Positions 35,301-45,974 of a stretch of DNA of 64,000 nt are shown here, in pieces. Within the stretch, counting starts at the first letter, position 1. Every line of letters starts with the position of its first letter. The position numbers and the translations under genes are program-made. This DNA comes from Selaginella moellendorffii (taxonomy: Eukaryota > Streptophyta > Lycopodiopsida > Selaginellales > Selaginellaceae): the NCBI RefSeq assembly GCF_000143415.4, contig NW_003314287.1, positions 1,323,514 to 1,387,513 of the forward strand, in the 5' to 3' direction. The notes under the pieces are model-generated. The model worked only from the letters and a program-made list of their open reading frames with translations, had not been told where the DNA came from and did not search any database.

Positions 35301-37080
35301 GATGAAACTCAACGAAGATGGCCAACGCATGAGAAAGAGATGTTTGCTATAGTGTTAGCCCTGGAACACTGGAGACACTACTTGGGTGGACACACCAAGG
35401 TTTATACAGATAGTAACACAATAAGCTACTTTGCTACGTAGCCTAAGCTTACACTGAAGCAGGCTCATTGGCAAGAAAAGCTTGCTAGATATGATATTGA
35501 AATCATATATAAACTTGGTAAAGACAATATTATTCCGGATGCGTTGAGTCATCAGACTCAATTCCAGGCAATATCAGCAATTAGTTCGGACTGGTTGGAA
35601 GACGTTCAGGCTTCATATGGAAGTGATCCATTAGCAAAGGCAATCTTATGCCATGTGGGGTTGTTGAAGCAGAGCCCTAGTAGCGAAGCAACAAAAGTTG
35701 CTAGTCGCACTAATGCGAAGCTTCACTTCTCAGTTTGGGATGGGCTTATATTCTATAAGCAAGAAAGATTGTATCTTCCCTCTAAGGATTTGCAGCAATT
35801 ATTTTTGCGGGAACATCATAATGTTCCAGCAGCGGGACATGGTGGACAGCGAAAGACTCTAGCTTCGCTGAAAAAGGGATTTTTCTGGTCTTGTATGGAA
35901 GGTGATGTAGCGGACTATGTCCATTCCTGCCCTATATGCCAGCAATGTAAGCGTAGAACTGAGAAGCAGGCTAGAAAGTTGTAGTGCATTCCAGCACCAG
36001 CATGGCCATTTTAGAGTGTGACGCTTGATTTCATCACTTGCTTGCCGAAGTCTAAGGGTTATGATACTTTGATGGTGGTTGTGGATCGGTTGTCGAAGAT
36101 TGCACACTTCATTCCAACTGTGGGAACAGTAAATGTGAAACAAACAACAAAGCTCTTTTACCATAAAGTAGTGCAGGTTCGTGGTCTTCCTGAAGATGAT
36201 CTCGGATAGAGATTCAAGGTTTATAGGAAAGTTTTGGGGCACTCTGTTCCAGTTGTTTGGTACCAAGTTAAAGTTTAGTACGGCTTATCATCCTCAAACT
36301 GATGGGCAGACTAAACGCGTGAATGCTCAAGTTGAGGATTATCTGCGGTACTATGTCGTGGCGGACCAACGTGACTGGGTTGAGCATTTGGATACAGCAG
36401 AAATATGTTATAACAACACATTTCACAGTGCTATTGGCTGTTCTCCATAGGAGATGCTGCAAGGGAATGCTTGTGGGGTTCCTCAACAGATCATTGTACC
36501 AAAACCAATGACCGAAGTGTTGGTCCTAGCTGTTGAAACTTATATGGAGCAGCTACGCCAAGGTTGGTCTAGAGCTACTGAGGCGATGAGCAAAGCTCAG
36601 GATAGGTATCGACATGATAAGGATCAGCATCGTCAGGATGTATCCTATCAAGTGGGAGATTAGGTGTGGCTATCTTCCCAGAACTTGAACATTAAGGTCT
36701 CTTTGTCTCGGAAGCTGTTATCGAGATATGTTGGACCTTATCGAGTGTTGAAACGCATTGGTAATGTATCCTATCAGTTGGATCATCCTACGGAGATGTC
36801 CAATATTCATAATATATTTCATGCCAATCTCTTGGCTCCATACACTATGGATGATGCACGTCAAGCAGAGATTCATCCACCACCAGAAGTTGTGGATGGT
36901 GAACCTGAATATGAAGTGGAAGCTATTTTGGGTACACATTAGCTTAAACGTGCCAAACGTCGAGAGTATTTAGTTAAGTGGAAAGGTTACCCATCTTGTG
37001 AATCAACTTGGGAGCCTCTTAGGAATCTTACACATGCTCGTGAGCTTGTCACGGAGTATGAGACTCGTAATAAAAATTAG
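32368..37080 (+). pseudogene. gag-pol-chromodomain polyprotein of element D, broken
   Basis: Gag begins about 32368 with an acidic and then coiled, Lys-rich start. The CCHC knuckle CFHCGELGHRSSEC is near 33440, protease IDTGAM at 33695, RT 34179-35117, RNase H 35118-35540 (YTDS), integrase HHCC and core 35544-36660, and chromodomain 36870-37060 (EYEVEAIL...VKWKGYPSCESTWEP). The RT active site reads YIND rather than YIDD. Stops occur at conserved Trp, Arg and Gln positions (32750, 32905, 34377, 34598, 35116, 35439, 36660 and others), mostly explicable as C-to-T or G-to-A changes. A gag frameshift lies near 32660-32680. Confidence 0.88.
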
Positions 37081-37662
37081 CTTTTGAAAATCTTGTAATA
37101 AATCTTGCAAATTAATAAACTAATATATTTCTATAAATCAAAGTGTCATTTCTTTCGTTTGGGTCAATTTTGGCAGGCTGACTTCAGCACTTCGGTGCAT
37201 GGGTCCAATCCATAACCATGGGGATAACTATTATAGACTGATCACAAGTCCCCGCCTCTCTCTCGATGACTCACTTTTGAAAAGGGGCATGGTTGTGTAA
37301 ACAACTTAATCTGCCAATTTATAATAGTTGTCTAAATCTTCCCGACGGGGTTGATTTCTTGCTCAAGGGAAGTTGGGCCTCTTGCCTTCTCCCTATGTCC
37401 CTGCGGGCAGGGATGTATCATTCCTTTGTAAGCCAAGTGGTACTTGGAGCAGCAAGGGTGGCTAACTCTGTTAGTCATTTCTTTGTCGGTGACGGTCGGA
37501 GGGTGTCTGAGTCTTAACATCTTTCGACGTAGAGGAGAGGTCATTCCATAACTCATTTAAGTCGGTGTGTTTCCCACATAGTGTGCTTTCTGTTAACTTT
37601 CGAAGTTGTTTCCTTGACGGTTTGCTAGACTCGGGTATGCATTGACGAGGACGTCAATCTTC

Positions 37663-37678
37663 TCCAAGGGGGGGAGAG
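37663..37678 (+). promoter_or_regulatory. Polypurine tract of element D
   Basis: AAGGGGGGGGAGAG immediately before the 3' LTR start. Confidence 0.85.
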
Positions 37679-38589
37679 TGTCGCGAATGTGACTTCAGGT
37701 ATAGAAAGATACTTGTCAGCCAGTCCTTACGGACACTCTTTTCTTACTGCCATGATGGCAGAAGGTCGGTACTGCTGGTTTCCTTTATTAGCCCCTCTTG
37801 TCCAAGTGTTAATAAATTGGACTTAGCATCTATACTTGGCCGGATGAGCATAAGGAAGGAATTCCTAAGTGTCGATTTAGCCAAGCATACTTGGCCCGGC
37901 TTGTTAGTTCTCTTTTGCTCTGTTTTGCACTGGCTTGGCAAGAACCCTCGTGTATTGAGACTAGTCCCTCAATATCACCGGATGATAGTTTACCGTGTCT
38001 GCTATCATGCCCTTTGTGTTAGTCTCATTTCGATCCTAAATGCTATTTATAAAAAGTGTCTAGATTCGCTCATTTGGCATATCTATGGAATGTAGAGGTC
38101 AGCTTGAACACAATGGTGTTCGTCCTGTGTCCAAATTCGCAATCTAGCGCCATTCCATATTTAGTAAGTTTTGAGCTTGTCCTAGAGACTAACTCCTAGT
38201 TCTAAGGGAGGCTTGGGGTGAAAGCCCAAAGCGTGTGTTCCTCAAGGGGGAGGGGGGGGGCTGTGGGGGGTTCCAAATGTATAGTAGGGATAGTGGTTGG
38301 AATGCATGTCCGACCACCTGAGACATTAGTTTAGCTTCTGTTGGGTTGTGTCGCTCCTTATTCTACGTTTGGCTTGGGTCTAAGCCCAAGCTCCACGCTG
38401 CTCTAGTCGATGGGGTACCCTCCTCTTTGTGTTAGGCCACCAATATGCCAAAATTGTGCCAGACTCCGTCTGACACCATTTTGTGTGCAGGTGCTGGATA
38501 CGGGGAGCTGATGCTCATGGGATTGTACCGAACCCTCGTTTTGTAGTGCAACGGGCTTGGAGTTTAGCTCCAAATTCAGGTGCACTACA
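37679..38589 (+). repeat. 3' LTR of element D
   Basis: 911 bp, homologous along its length to 31255-32176, with mostly transition differences and a few indels. The target duplication CCAAT follows. Confidence 0.88.
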
Positions 38590-39086
38590 CCAATAGTGCC
38601 AGAGCCTTGAGTCTTGATTGTCCGGTGAAAGAAAGGAGACATGGGATGCGAATGTTACAGGAATTGGTAATGGCTTGATGAAATGTGGTGAGGAGCTTAA
38701 TAAAGAAGAAAAGTGATTTTTATTCGGGGAGTCCAAATAAACAGCTTGGACAAGGTCGTTTCCCAACTGCGACAGAGGTGGACCTTGAGGCAGAGTGAAC
38801 TCGAGCAGTCGGGGAGGCTTCTTGGGACACACAGCTGCTTTGTGATTAGGATCAGCATAGTAGAGGCAAAGATTCTGAGATACTCGATGTTGCTTCTCAA
38901 CAGGACTTAGCTTCCCTTTGATGAGTCGGGGAGTACTAGAAATATCCATTGGGACCGGAGCAGTAGGTTCAGAAGTATGCCCCGAAGACTCACGCTGGGA
39001 TTCCTAAGTCTGGGACGGGAAAATGGTGGCGCAGCAACAATCAAAACAAGCTAAAGCAAAAGCAAAAAGCACAATCTGAATCAAAT
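38590..39086 (-). pseudogene. Element C gag C-terminal part
   Basis: The minus-strand frame 38949-38595 contains a zinc-knuckle-like CLYYADPNHKAAVC in which the second Cys of CX2CX4HX4C is Tyr, followed by Pro-rich linker sequence leading toward the protease. Only the C-terminal part of gag is clear. The remainder up to the LTR at 39087 holds leader sequence with Lys/Ala-rich codons. Confidence 0.7.
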
Positions 39087-39421
39087 TGTCAAGACCCCCA
39101 ACAAGATTAGAACTAGAAAATGCAGAAGACAAAGAGAAAAGCTAGTGGAGACGAAAAAGAAGCCTTAAACTAGCGTTAATTCAGATTGTGGAGAAATGGA
39201 ACAAGGTTAACCTATATATACTATAGGTTGATGAAGCTCCACCACTCTTGGATCAAGGACGGCCTAAATATAGCTAAGGTTGAGGAGGCACCACGTCATC
39301 ATCAGGAATGTGGTTTAAGAATCAGGAATCATACGGGAAATCAGAGAGTCAAGAATGTAGTCTGCGGGTCAAGAATCTAACGAGAGTTAGGAATGTGGCA
39401 AGAATTGGGGGATTCCTAACA
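39087..39421 (-). repeat. 5' LTR of element C
   Basis: 335 bp, TGTCAAG...CCTAACA. The target duplication TTGGC follows at 39422-39426. The differences from the partner LTR are mainly transitions, pointing to considerable age relative to the B LTR pair. Confidence 0.85.
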
Positions 39422-39604
39422 TTGGCAATGGTGCATGTGAGCATTCCAGCTCAAGCTGCCCAAAGACATGATCATGGATGAGCCTGCTCCTACCAATAGT
39501 GTGTGCATCAATCTCTATTACATCCAATCCCTTATGCTCCAAAACGATGGGAGTTTGCACTTCAAAGTTGAGACTGCTCTGTTTATCCCTCCATATAGAA
39601 TTTT

Positions 39605-39860
39605 TTTGGAACATCAATTACATGAATATTTACATGAAACTATAGTTCTAGCCCATGTTCTTGGTAATGCCACTGCCACTCCTGCTGGGCATCCATGACT
39701 TTACCATAAATCTGGCTGTTTTGTGGATGATAGAAGGCGAGCCCACATCCAATCTGTGATGTTTACGTGTCTCTGCTTCTCACACCCTCTAAAGATGGGA
39801 TGTAAGCCTGTTATTAACAGGAAGCCAGCCATTGCTCCAGATCGCACAGACCAATATCCT
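39605..39860 (-). pseudogene. Decayed copy of the phosphofructokinase gene 3' end
   Basis: It resembles 40770-41210 of the adjacent PFK gene: shared stretches include ATAGTTCTAGCCCA, GAAGGCGAGCCCACATCC and GATGTTTACGTGTCTCTGC. The 72-bp last intron of the gene is absent (CACACCCT is followed almost directly by GGGATGTAAGC), and part of the last exon is deleted. This fits a processed or partly processed copy, though small deletions in a tandem duplicate are an alternative. Confidence 0.65.
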
Positions 39861-39943
39861 TGAGCGCTCTACCTTTTCATTCCATAAGGGTTTTAGTGTT
39901 AACATAAACCAATGTCTCTGCGGTACGTGTCTCACAGAGGCTT

Positions 39944-40672
39944 GTGATGCTGTCCAGCTCCAATCAAAAGAACTTGGTGTTCCTGGGTGAGCCCAAGGGG
40001 AACTGGGACAAGGTTTTCGAAGTTGTTATCAACGCTCCAAACTTAGAGGCCTTGCATGTTGAAATATTCCAGCCGGGAACAGACGTTCGCATCATGCACC
40101 CGGAGGATACCTTGATCAGGTTTGTTCTCTATGGTCCGTGCATACTTTACAAGGAGTGTGGGATGATCCTGAGCAAATATGCAGCATTTTGAAGCACACG
40201 CTCGTGATCGTGAAACTCCGTTTGGAGATGTTTGTAGTCCCTGCCCTGGATATCGGCCACCTTTGGCTCAGCTCTCCAGCTTGAGAGATCTGCGTTTTGA
40301 TGCCTTTTCTCTACGAGTAAGCTTGATTTCTCTCGTTTTGCTTTCTATAAATTTGCTTTGCTTCAGCAGGGCCTCAAAGAGCTCTCTGATCACAGGGACT
40401 GCAGATTTGAGGCGCTCACTGTGCATGTCTGGGTGAGCAGCAGTTTTATATCCGATCAGATTCTCAAGATGTTGCTCGACGTTCATCAGGTTCGAATGGT
40501 TGAGGTGCATCATGACTACGATATGATGGTGGATCCAGCGACGGGGTCCACGCACCCGGATTACCAGGGGTGGCGTTTGTTGTGCAACTTGATCCCGTGC
40601 TATCCCGATCGCATTTTGTTCAAGCGAGAGAATGATATAAGGTTTCCCTTCATAGAATGGTGTGCGCATTAA
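39944..40672 (+). pseudogene. Leucine-rich-type gene fragment of uncertain structure
   Basis: Plus-strand coding-like pieces: 39944-40119 (VFEVVINAPNLEALHVEIFQ), a stretch around 40185-40230 (ILKHTLVIVKLRLEM), 40272-40316 (LSSLRDLRFDAFSLR) and 40367-40672 (ending WCAH, stop). A good 50-bp intron (40317-40366) joins the last two in frame. A 65-bp intron (40120-40184) is possible, but no ordinary splice connects 40230 to 40272 in frame. The Leu spacing resembles the leucine-rich part of plant F-box/LRR proteins, but no F-box is present. It could be a real small gene with an unusual short intron or a broken one. Confidence 0.45.
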
Positions 40673-40792
40673 TCCAGGCGATGGAGCTTGTTGAAACACG
40701 TCTTTGCCATGGTTGCCGTCATTTCAAAGTAACATCCATATTTGCTTAAAACTTACATCCAAAAACACGAATATTTACACCAAAGTATAGTT

Positions 40793-43285
40793 CTAGCCCA
40801 AGTTCTCGGTAACGCCGCTCAAACCGACCCTCCTGGGGATTCCATTCTCGGGTGTTGCCGTGTGCTCGCCACCAACAGTGCCGATCGACGCTGGCGGGGA
40901 CTCTGCCGGAGTCGACGCCGCTTCTTTCTTTCTCTTGGCGTCCATGACTTTATCGTATTTGAGGAAATCTGGCTGGTTTGTGGACGACAGAAGGCGAGCC
41001 CACATCCGATCTGTGATGTTTACGTGTCTCTGCTTCTCAGTCACCCTCTGATCCAAGGGAAAAGAAGAAAAAACCGATTGCTAAACAGAGGAAGACGAGG
41101 AATCTCGAGGAAAGCTTACGTGAATTGGGATGTAAGCATGCCTGTTGTTGACAGGACCAACGGTGAAGCCAGTGTAGCCAGCCATTGCTCCGTGGATCGC
41201 ACTGTGAGCGAGTAGAGTGCAGTAGACATTGTCCGAGGCGTTGCTCCGGATTGCTCGGATCATATACGTTGGATCTGAAAATCAAAAGTTGAGAGAAAAG
41301 AGAAGGCAAGAAAAACTCGTAGGCACTGACCAATGTACTTGAGGTTGATGATCTCCTTCTTCTCGGTGAAGTGGTCCTGTTTTTACAAGTTGAGTTGAGC
41401 ACGAAAGGAAAGCCCTTTTCCCAGAACTTACCTTCAGCTTTGAGCAAAGCCACTGACCAACATCCATCAAAAGTTTGTTCCCAGACGCGTCTAGTCCGCC
41501 CGTCTCTTTGAAACTCTGGGCCATTAGCTCTTGCCCTGCGCCTTCAGCGACGACGAGAACCAGGTGGCCATTCTCCCTGAGCCGCTTCTCTACGAAACTG
41601 TAAAGTCCTCCTTTGCCCTCCAGGTAGAATGGCACTTCAGGTATCAAGCAGCAGTCCTGTATATAACACAAGCGAGGAATAAAAACTCGGAGGAAGCATT
41701 GACAGGCAATAACCATACCACGTCACGGCTCGCCAGAGTTGCGTACATCGCAATGTATCCTGTCACGTATCCAAAGAATCATAGTCAATACTTACAGTCG
41801 AAAATTGCAATGTTCCCTACCAGTATAGCGACCCATGAGCTTGACCAGGCCAACACCATTCTCAGCACTCTCAGCTTCAGTGTGCGCGGCATCAATTGCG
41901 CGCTGCGCTTCCTCCACCGCCGAGTCAAACCCAAACGACTTGTCTATAACCTGAAACACTGTCCTCGCTAAGTACCACCGACAGAAACTTCGTCGAGTTC
42001 TTACCGCGATATCGTTGTCTATGGTTTTTGGAATGCCAGCCACGGCAACTTTAACTCCTCTCTTACGAATTTCCTGGAACAGCAAAAATGTTTGATCAGA
42101 CCAACAGCCTGACAAAAACTAAACTCACTTCGTAGATAGCATTCACTCCTTTCTGTGTGCCATCTCCACCGATAATGTAAACCTTGCGAAAAAAAAGCAC
42201 CAAATAGGTAGTAAGCACATCATTCCGACATAACTTTCCACCTGGCTATACCTGATTGATGCCTCGATCCACGATGCTGCTCACAATCTTGTTGATATCA
42301 CTTCCACCTCGTGACGTTCCAAGTATGGTGCCACCGCGTTTGTGTATATCATTCACAACCTTGGGGTTCAGCGGCCTCGTGTTTCGGGAATAAAATCCCT
42401 TGTAGCCTGCCTGAAGTTGCAACATGTAAGTTACTGCCGCTGCTTCATCAGCAAACTCGTACCTCAATTCCCAGGATGTCTCGAACACCATACTGAGTCC
42501 AAAGTCCACAGACGATCTCACGGATGACTGTATTGAGTCCGGGACACAGGCCTCCGCAAGTAACAATGCAAGCTCGGACCTCGTCGGCTTTGAAATAGAT
42601 CTGCCAAGAGCGAACGTTTGTAGATCACAAAGAGTTTCAAGACTACTACCTACCTGTTCACGAGGACCAGCACGCCGGAAGTGAATGCCTTCTCCTGGTG
42701 TTTTGAGCGTGACAACAATCTGGATAAACGCAAGTCGGGTCAATGATCGACCAAGAGAAACCAAAGAAAGCTCACATCTTTGGCGACCATGGCGTCCTCG
42801 TCCACAAAGTATTGCTTGACAGCCACATACGCTGGATTGTGCTTTAGAGGATTCGCATACGTCTGCCAAGGAAGAAGAAAACAACGTCCGTCGATCCAGG
42901 TTCCCGAGGATCCGATAGAAAAACTCACCGGAAGGTCCGGCAGCCAGTCGGTGACGTGAGGCACGTCCTCCAGCACCGCTCCATTAGCTCCGTTAACCAG
43001 CTTCACATCCGAAGAAGGATTTGACGAAGCCGAATCCATCGAAGGCGACGAATTCGACGAAGAGTTCTTCGACGCCGACACGAGCTTCCTCCTCCTGTGT
43101 CTCACAAGCCCGGGAGACGAAAGCCTCAGCCTTCTGGAATGACCTCCAGCCCGGAAAGAAGAAGAAAAAGAAGAATGAGAACAATGGACTCTACTGCTGC
43201 TGCCCAAACTTTTCCTGTGCTCCAATCGATCCACCAATTCCGCCCCCTGAGCCGGGCCACTGCATCCCAGATGCGACGCAGCCAT
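40793..43285 (-). CDS. PFK: ATP-dependent 6-phosphofructokinase, plastid-type
   Basis: The enzyme phosphorylates fructose 6-phosphate with ATP to fructose 1,6-bisphosphate in glycolysis. Thirteen exons: 42929-43285, 42776-42862, 42654-42719, 42463-42600, 42252-42410, 42129-42182, 42005-42073, 41821-41950, 41719-41759, 41432-41656, 41331-41376, 41120-41274, 40793-41047; total 1782 bases, 593 residues. All introns are 53-72 bp with GT-AG ends. Diagnostic motifs are [16 protein letters not shown] (ATP type, not the GGDDS of PPi-dependent enzymes), PKTIDNDI with the catalytic Asp, MGRYTG and GAGQE. The first ~95 residues are Ser/Arg-rich and lack homology to the core, consistent with a chloroplast transit peptide. 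ATG 43285 is the first after an in-frame stop. The C-terminus is extended and Pro/Ser-rich compared with the family. The PPR gene upstream ends only about 197 bp away. Confidence 0.93.
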
Positions 43286-43481
43286 TGCTCGAGCTAGACT
43301 TTCTCAAACAGGAAAGCTTCGCTGCTGCTGCTGCTGTGCTGCGTGGGTTTTAGCTCGACTGGATCTACGGACCAAAGTGGCGACCGCCACGTGCCCCAGA
43401 ATATTCCCCACGCACGCGAATATCCCCCACCTGTCCTTTTTCCCTGTTTTGCCCTAACCACCGTTTCTTAGCCACCGTTTT

Positions 43482-45632
43482 TTAGGGTTCTTGGGCAGCA
43501 GCGTAAATGTTGGCCATGAGAACGCATGGGATGTCGCCGCGATCGCTGCCCAGCTTCTCGAATACGAGCTTCCCAACCTCCACATTCCTCCACTTCGCGC
43601 TCGCGCTCAGCAGCGTCTTCCAAGTCACTGGGTTGGCGACGAACGGCATGCTCCTAGCCATGGCCACCGCCTCGTCCAGGAGATTGGCCCTCCCCAGCGC
43701 GTCCACCACGCAGTGGTAGTGCTCGATCTCCGGGGCGATGCCGTAGCGCTCTCGCATCGCCCGGAAGAGCCCGCGGCATTGCTCCACCATCCCTGCGTGG
43801 CTGCAAGCCGTGAGGATGGAGAGGAAGATCACTCGGTTTGGATGGATACCTTCGTCGCGCATCGTTCCAAACAGCTCCAGCGCGCGATCCGTGTCCCCCT
43901 GGCGAGCGTATCCCGCGAGGATCGCCCCCCAAGTCACCGAGTTCCGGCTCTCCGGCTCCAGCGACGCGAAGATCATCTCCGCCTCCGCCATGGCTCCACA
44001 CTTCGCGTAGAAGTCGACGAGGCTGTTTGCGACGAACTGGTGGTGCTCGAGCTTGTACCGGCAGATCTGCGCGTGGATGTTCTTGCCGGAGTCGAGAGCC
44101 GCCGTGTTGCTGCACGCCACCAAGGTGGCGACGAAGGTTTGAGGATTTGGAGCGCAACCGCGACGCTGCATTTGCTGGAAGAGATCGAGAGCGAGCTTTC
44201 CATGGCCGTTTTCTGCGTAGCCGAGTATGAGAGAAGTCCAAGCAACCACGTCGTGATTTACCATCCGATCGAAGGCTCGCTGAGCGTCCAGCATGCTTCC
44301 ACACTTTGCGTACATCTCCACCACCGCGCTGGCCAGGAACAAGTCGGAAGAAAGATCAAAGCCAGCGCAACATGCTGCTTGAGAGTGGATCGCCATCCCC
44401 CTGTCAAGGCAGCTCAGTTTCGCAAGATCTGATCCAGGGTCGAGCTCCTTGCCTTGTTTCGCAGCCATAGTCGCACAGGCCGATAGCGCGGCAATGAAAG
44501 TCCGGGAGTTTGGAAGGCAGGCGCTGGAATCTCGCAGGAACTCGAACAGCTCTAGCGCAAGCTCGCTCTCGGAGTTCTTTACGTGACCGAGTATCAAACT
44601 CGTCCAGGAAACCACGTCGTGGCAAGGCATCCTGTCAAAAACACATCGAGAATCCATCACGCTCCCACTCTCGGCATACAAATCAACGAGAATACTTGCC
44701 AGGCACGTCTGCGACTCGAATCCACTCCTCGTAGCATCGGCATGGATCTCCATACACTTCTCCAGACTCTCCAGCTTCACAAGAACGCCATCGATTTCTC
44801 TGTGCTCTTCGCTCTCTGCCAAGCCAAAACAAGCCATTAGCGCTGCCACAAAAGTTCTAGCGTTTGCTTCGCAGCAGCCTCTAGAAGTTCTTACGTGAGT
44901 GAAGATCTCGAGAGCTAGATTGTTGTCCCCGTTTGCTCCATATCCCACGATGAGAGAGTTCCAGGAAACCATATCATGCCAAGGCATTGTATCGAAAACC
45001 AAGCGAGCATCCACCATGCTTCCACACTTGGCATACAAATTCACCAAAGCATTCCCCACGAAAGTGTCTGAGAGGGAGCCCGTGATCTTAGCTCGAGCAT
45101 GGATTTCCATTCCCTTCTCCAGGATATAGCTCCTGTGTTCCTCGTTCTTGGAAATCTTCGCTGTGCAAGCCATGAGAGCAGCGAGATAGGTTCTAGCGTT
45201 TGCCTCGCACCCCTCACGCAGCATCCGCTGGAACGATCCAAAAGCCCGCTCGAAATCCCCATTCTCTACATACCCCATGATCAAGGAATTCCACGACACA
45301 GTGCTGTGCCGCGGCATTCGATCAAACACCGTGTAGCTCTCGGCCATGGCCCGACATTTCGCGAAGGCATTGACGGCGCTGTTGGCGACGAAGAGATTCG
45401 AGTAGAGGCCGGTCTTCACGGCATCGCGGTGGATCCTCCGGCAGCTCTCCAAATCCCCGGACGGAGCACATGCCCTGAGCGCGATGAGGATCAAATGAGC
45501 CAGCGCAGCGTGCCCTGGCTGCTCGATCAATGAATGTTGTGATGCGAACCTGAAAATCCTGCGAGCCTGATACATACATTTTCTAGTTCTAGGAGAATCC
45601 AAGAACCCTAATCTGTAAACCCTAATATACAA
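43482..45632 (-). CDS. PLS-class pentatricopeptide repeat protein
   Basis: Intronless frame of 716 residues. It contains about a dozen PPR motifs with P, L and S variants, recognisable by repeated cores such as VSWNSLIMGYVENGDFE, VSWNSLIVGYGANGDNN, VSWTSLILGHVKNSESE, VAWTSLILGYAENGHGK and VTWGAILAGYARQGDTD, each after an NALVNLYAKCG-type helix. PPR proteins bind organellar RNA sequence-specifically and guide editing, splicing or stability. It ends with an E1-like stretch (NPVTWKTLLSASA...) and has no DYW deaminase domain, so it would need a partner if it edits. Start 45632 is the first Met; Met 20 (45575) precedes MYQARRIFRF, an equally good organellar targeting start. A decayed partial copy lies just upstream. 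Confidence 0.9.
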   Translation of the reverse strand: MYIRVYRLGFLDSPRTRKCMYQARRIFRFASQHSLIEQPGHAALAHLILIALRACAPSGDLESCRRIHRDAVKTGLYSNLFVANSAVNAFAKCRAMAESYTVFDRMPRHSTVSWNSLIMGYVENGDFERAFGSFQRMLREGCEANARTYLAALMACTAKISKNEEHRSYILEKGMEIHARAKITGSLSDTFVGNALVNLYAKCGSMVDARLVFDTMPWHDMVSWNSLIVGYGANGDNNLALEIFTHVRTSRGCCEANARTFVAALMACFGLAESEEHREIDGVLVKLESLEKCMEIHADATRSGFESQTCLASILVDLYAESGSVMDSRCVFDRMPCHDVVSWTSLILGHVKNSESELALELFEFLRDSSACLPNSRTFIAALSACATMAAKQGKELDPGSDLAKLSCLDRGMAIHSQAACCAGFDLSSDLFLASAVVEMYAKCGSMLDAQRAFDRMVNHDVVAWTSLILGYAENGHGKLALDLFQQMQRRGCAPNPQTFVATLVACSNTAALDSGKNIHAQICRYKLEHHQFVANSLVDFYAKCGAMAEAEMIFASLEPESRNSVTWGAILAGYARQGDTDRALELFGTMRDEGIHPNRVIFLSILTACSHAGMVEQCRGLFRAMRERYGIAPEIEHYHCVVDALGRANLLDEAVAMARSMPFVANPVTWKTLLSASAKWRNVEVGKLVFEKLGSDRGDIPCVLMANIYAAAQEP

Positions 45633-45974
45633 AAGGTAAAAACAAGTTCATTAAGATCTTGCTGAGACTGTAAGATTCCAAAGCTTCTTTTCCACAACAA
45701 ACAATAATACCTATGCATCTATGTTTCCTCATAAACTATGGCAAAGAAACTGCTGTATATTACAGCTTGTTTGCTAAGCACTTCACGTTTTAAGAAATGG
45801 TGTTTTAGAAAAGCATGATATGTGTTTTTTTTCTCTGAGTTCTTGAGATGCAAACCCAGATCAAAACCAGCATTTTCTGCTTGAGGATTCAGTTTTGCAA
45901 GATTTCTAGGGTCAAGCTTCACTCACATAAGCTGGGAAGCAAACGTTAGAACTTTTGTAACAGCGCTTTGACTT

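Larger units (their letters stand above)
31255..38589 (+). mobile_element. Element D: full-length Ty3/gypsy chromovirus
   Basis: LTRs 31255-32176 (922 bp) and 37679-38589 (911 bp) begin TGT and end CTACA. The target duplication CCAAT lies at 31250-31254 and 38590-38594. A perfect initiator-Met primer-binding site follows the 5' LTR and a polypurine tract precedes the 3' LTR. It carries gag, protease, RT, RNase H, integrase and a chromodomain in sense on the plus strand, all inactivated by stops. It was inserted into the gag/protease region of element C. Confidence 0.93.
17302..39421 (-). mobile_element. Element C: decayed chromovirus hosting later insertions
   Basis: LTRs 17302-17635 and 39087-39421 (334 and 335 bp) are flanked by TTGGC at 17297-17301 and 39422-39426. 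The right LTR begins TGTCAAG, the left TATCAAG (G to A). Both end TTCCTAACA. The element reads on the minus strand: gag knuckle (38.9 kb), protease (31.1 kb and 22.0 kb), reverse transcriptase, RNase H, integrase and chromodomain (17.75 kb). The order becomes consistent once elements E, the MITE, the B material and D are removed. A minus-strand purine tract (GAGAAAGGGGTGC) borders the 3' LTR at 17636. Confidence 0.88.

Noticed and set aside
43491-44432. 313-codon plus-strand frame
   Set aside because: Antisense shadow of the PPR gene, which has clear repeats on the minus strand.
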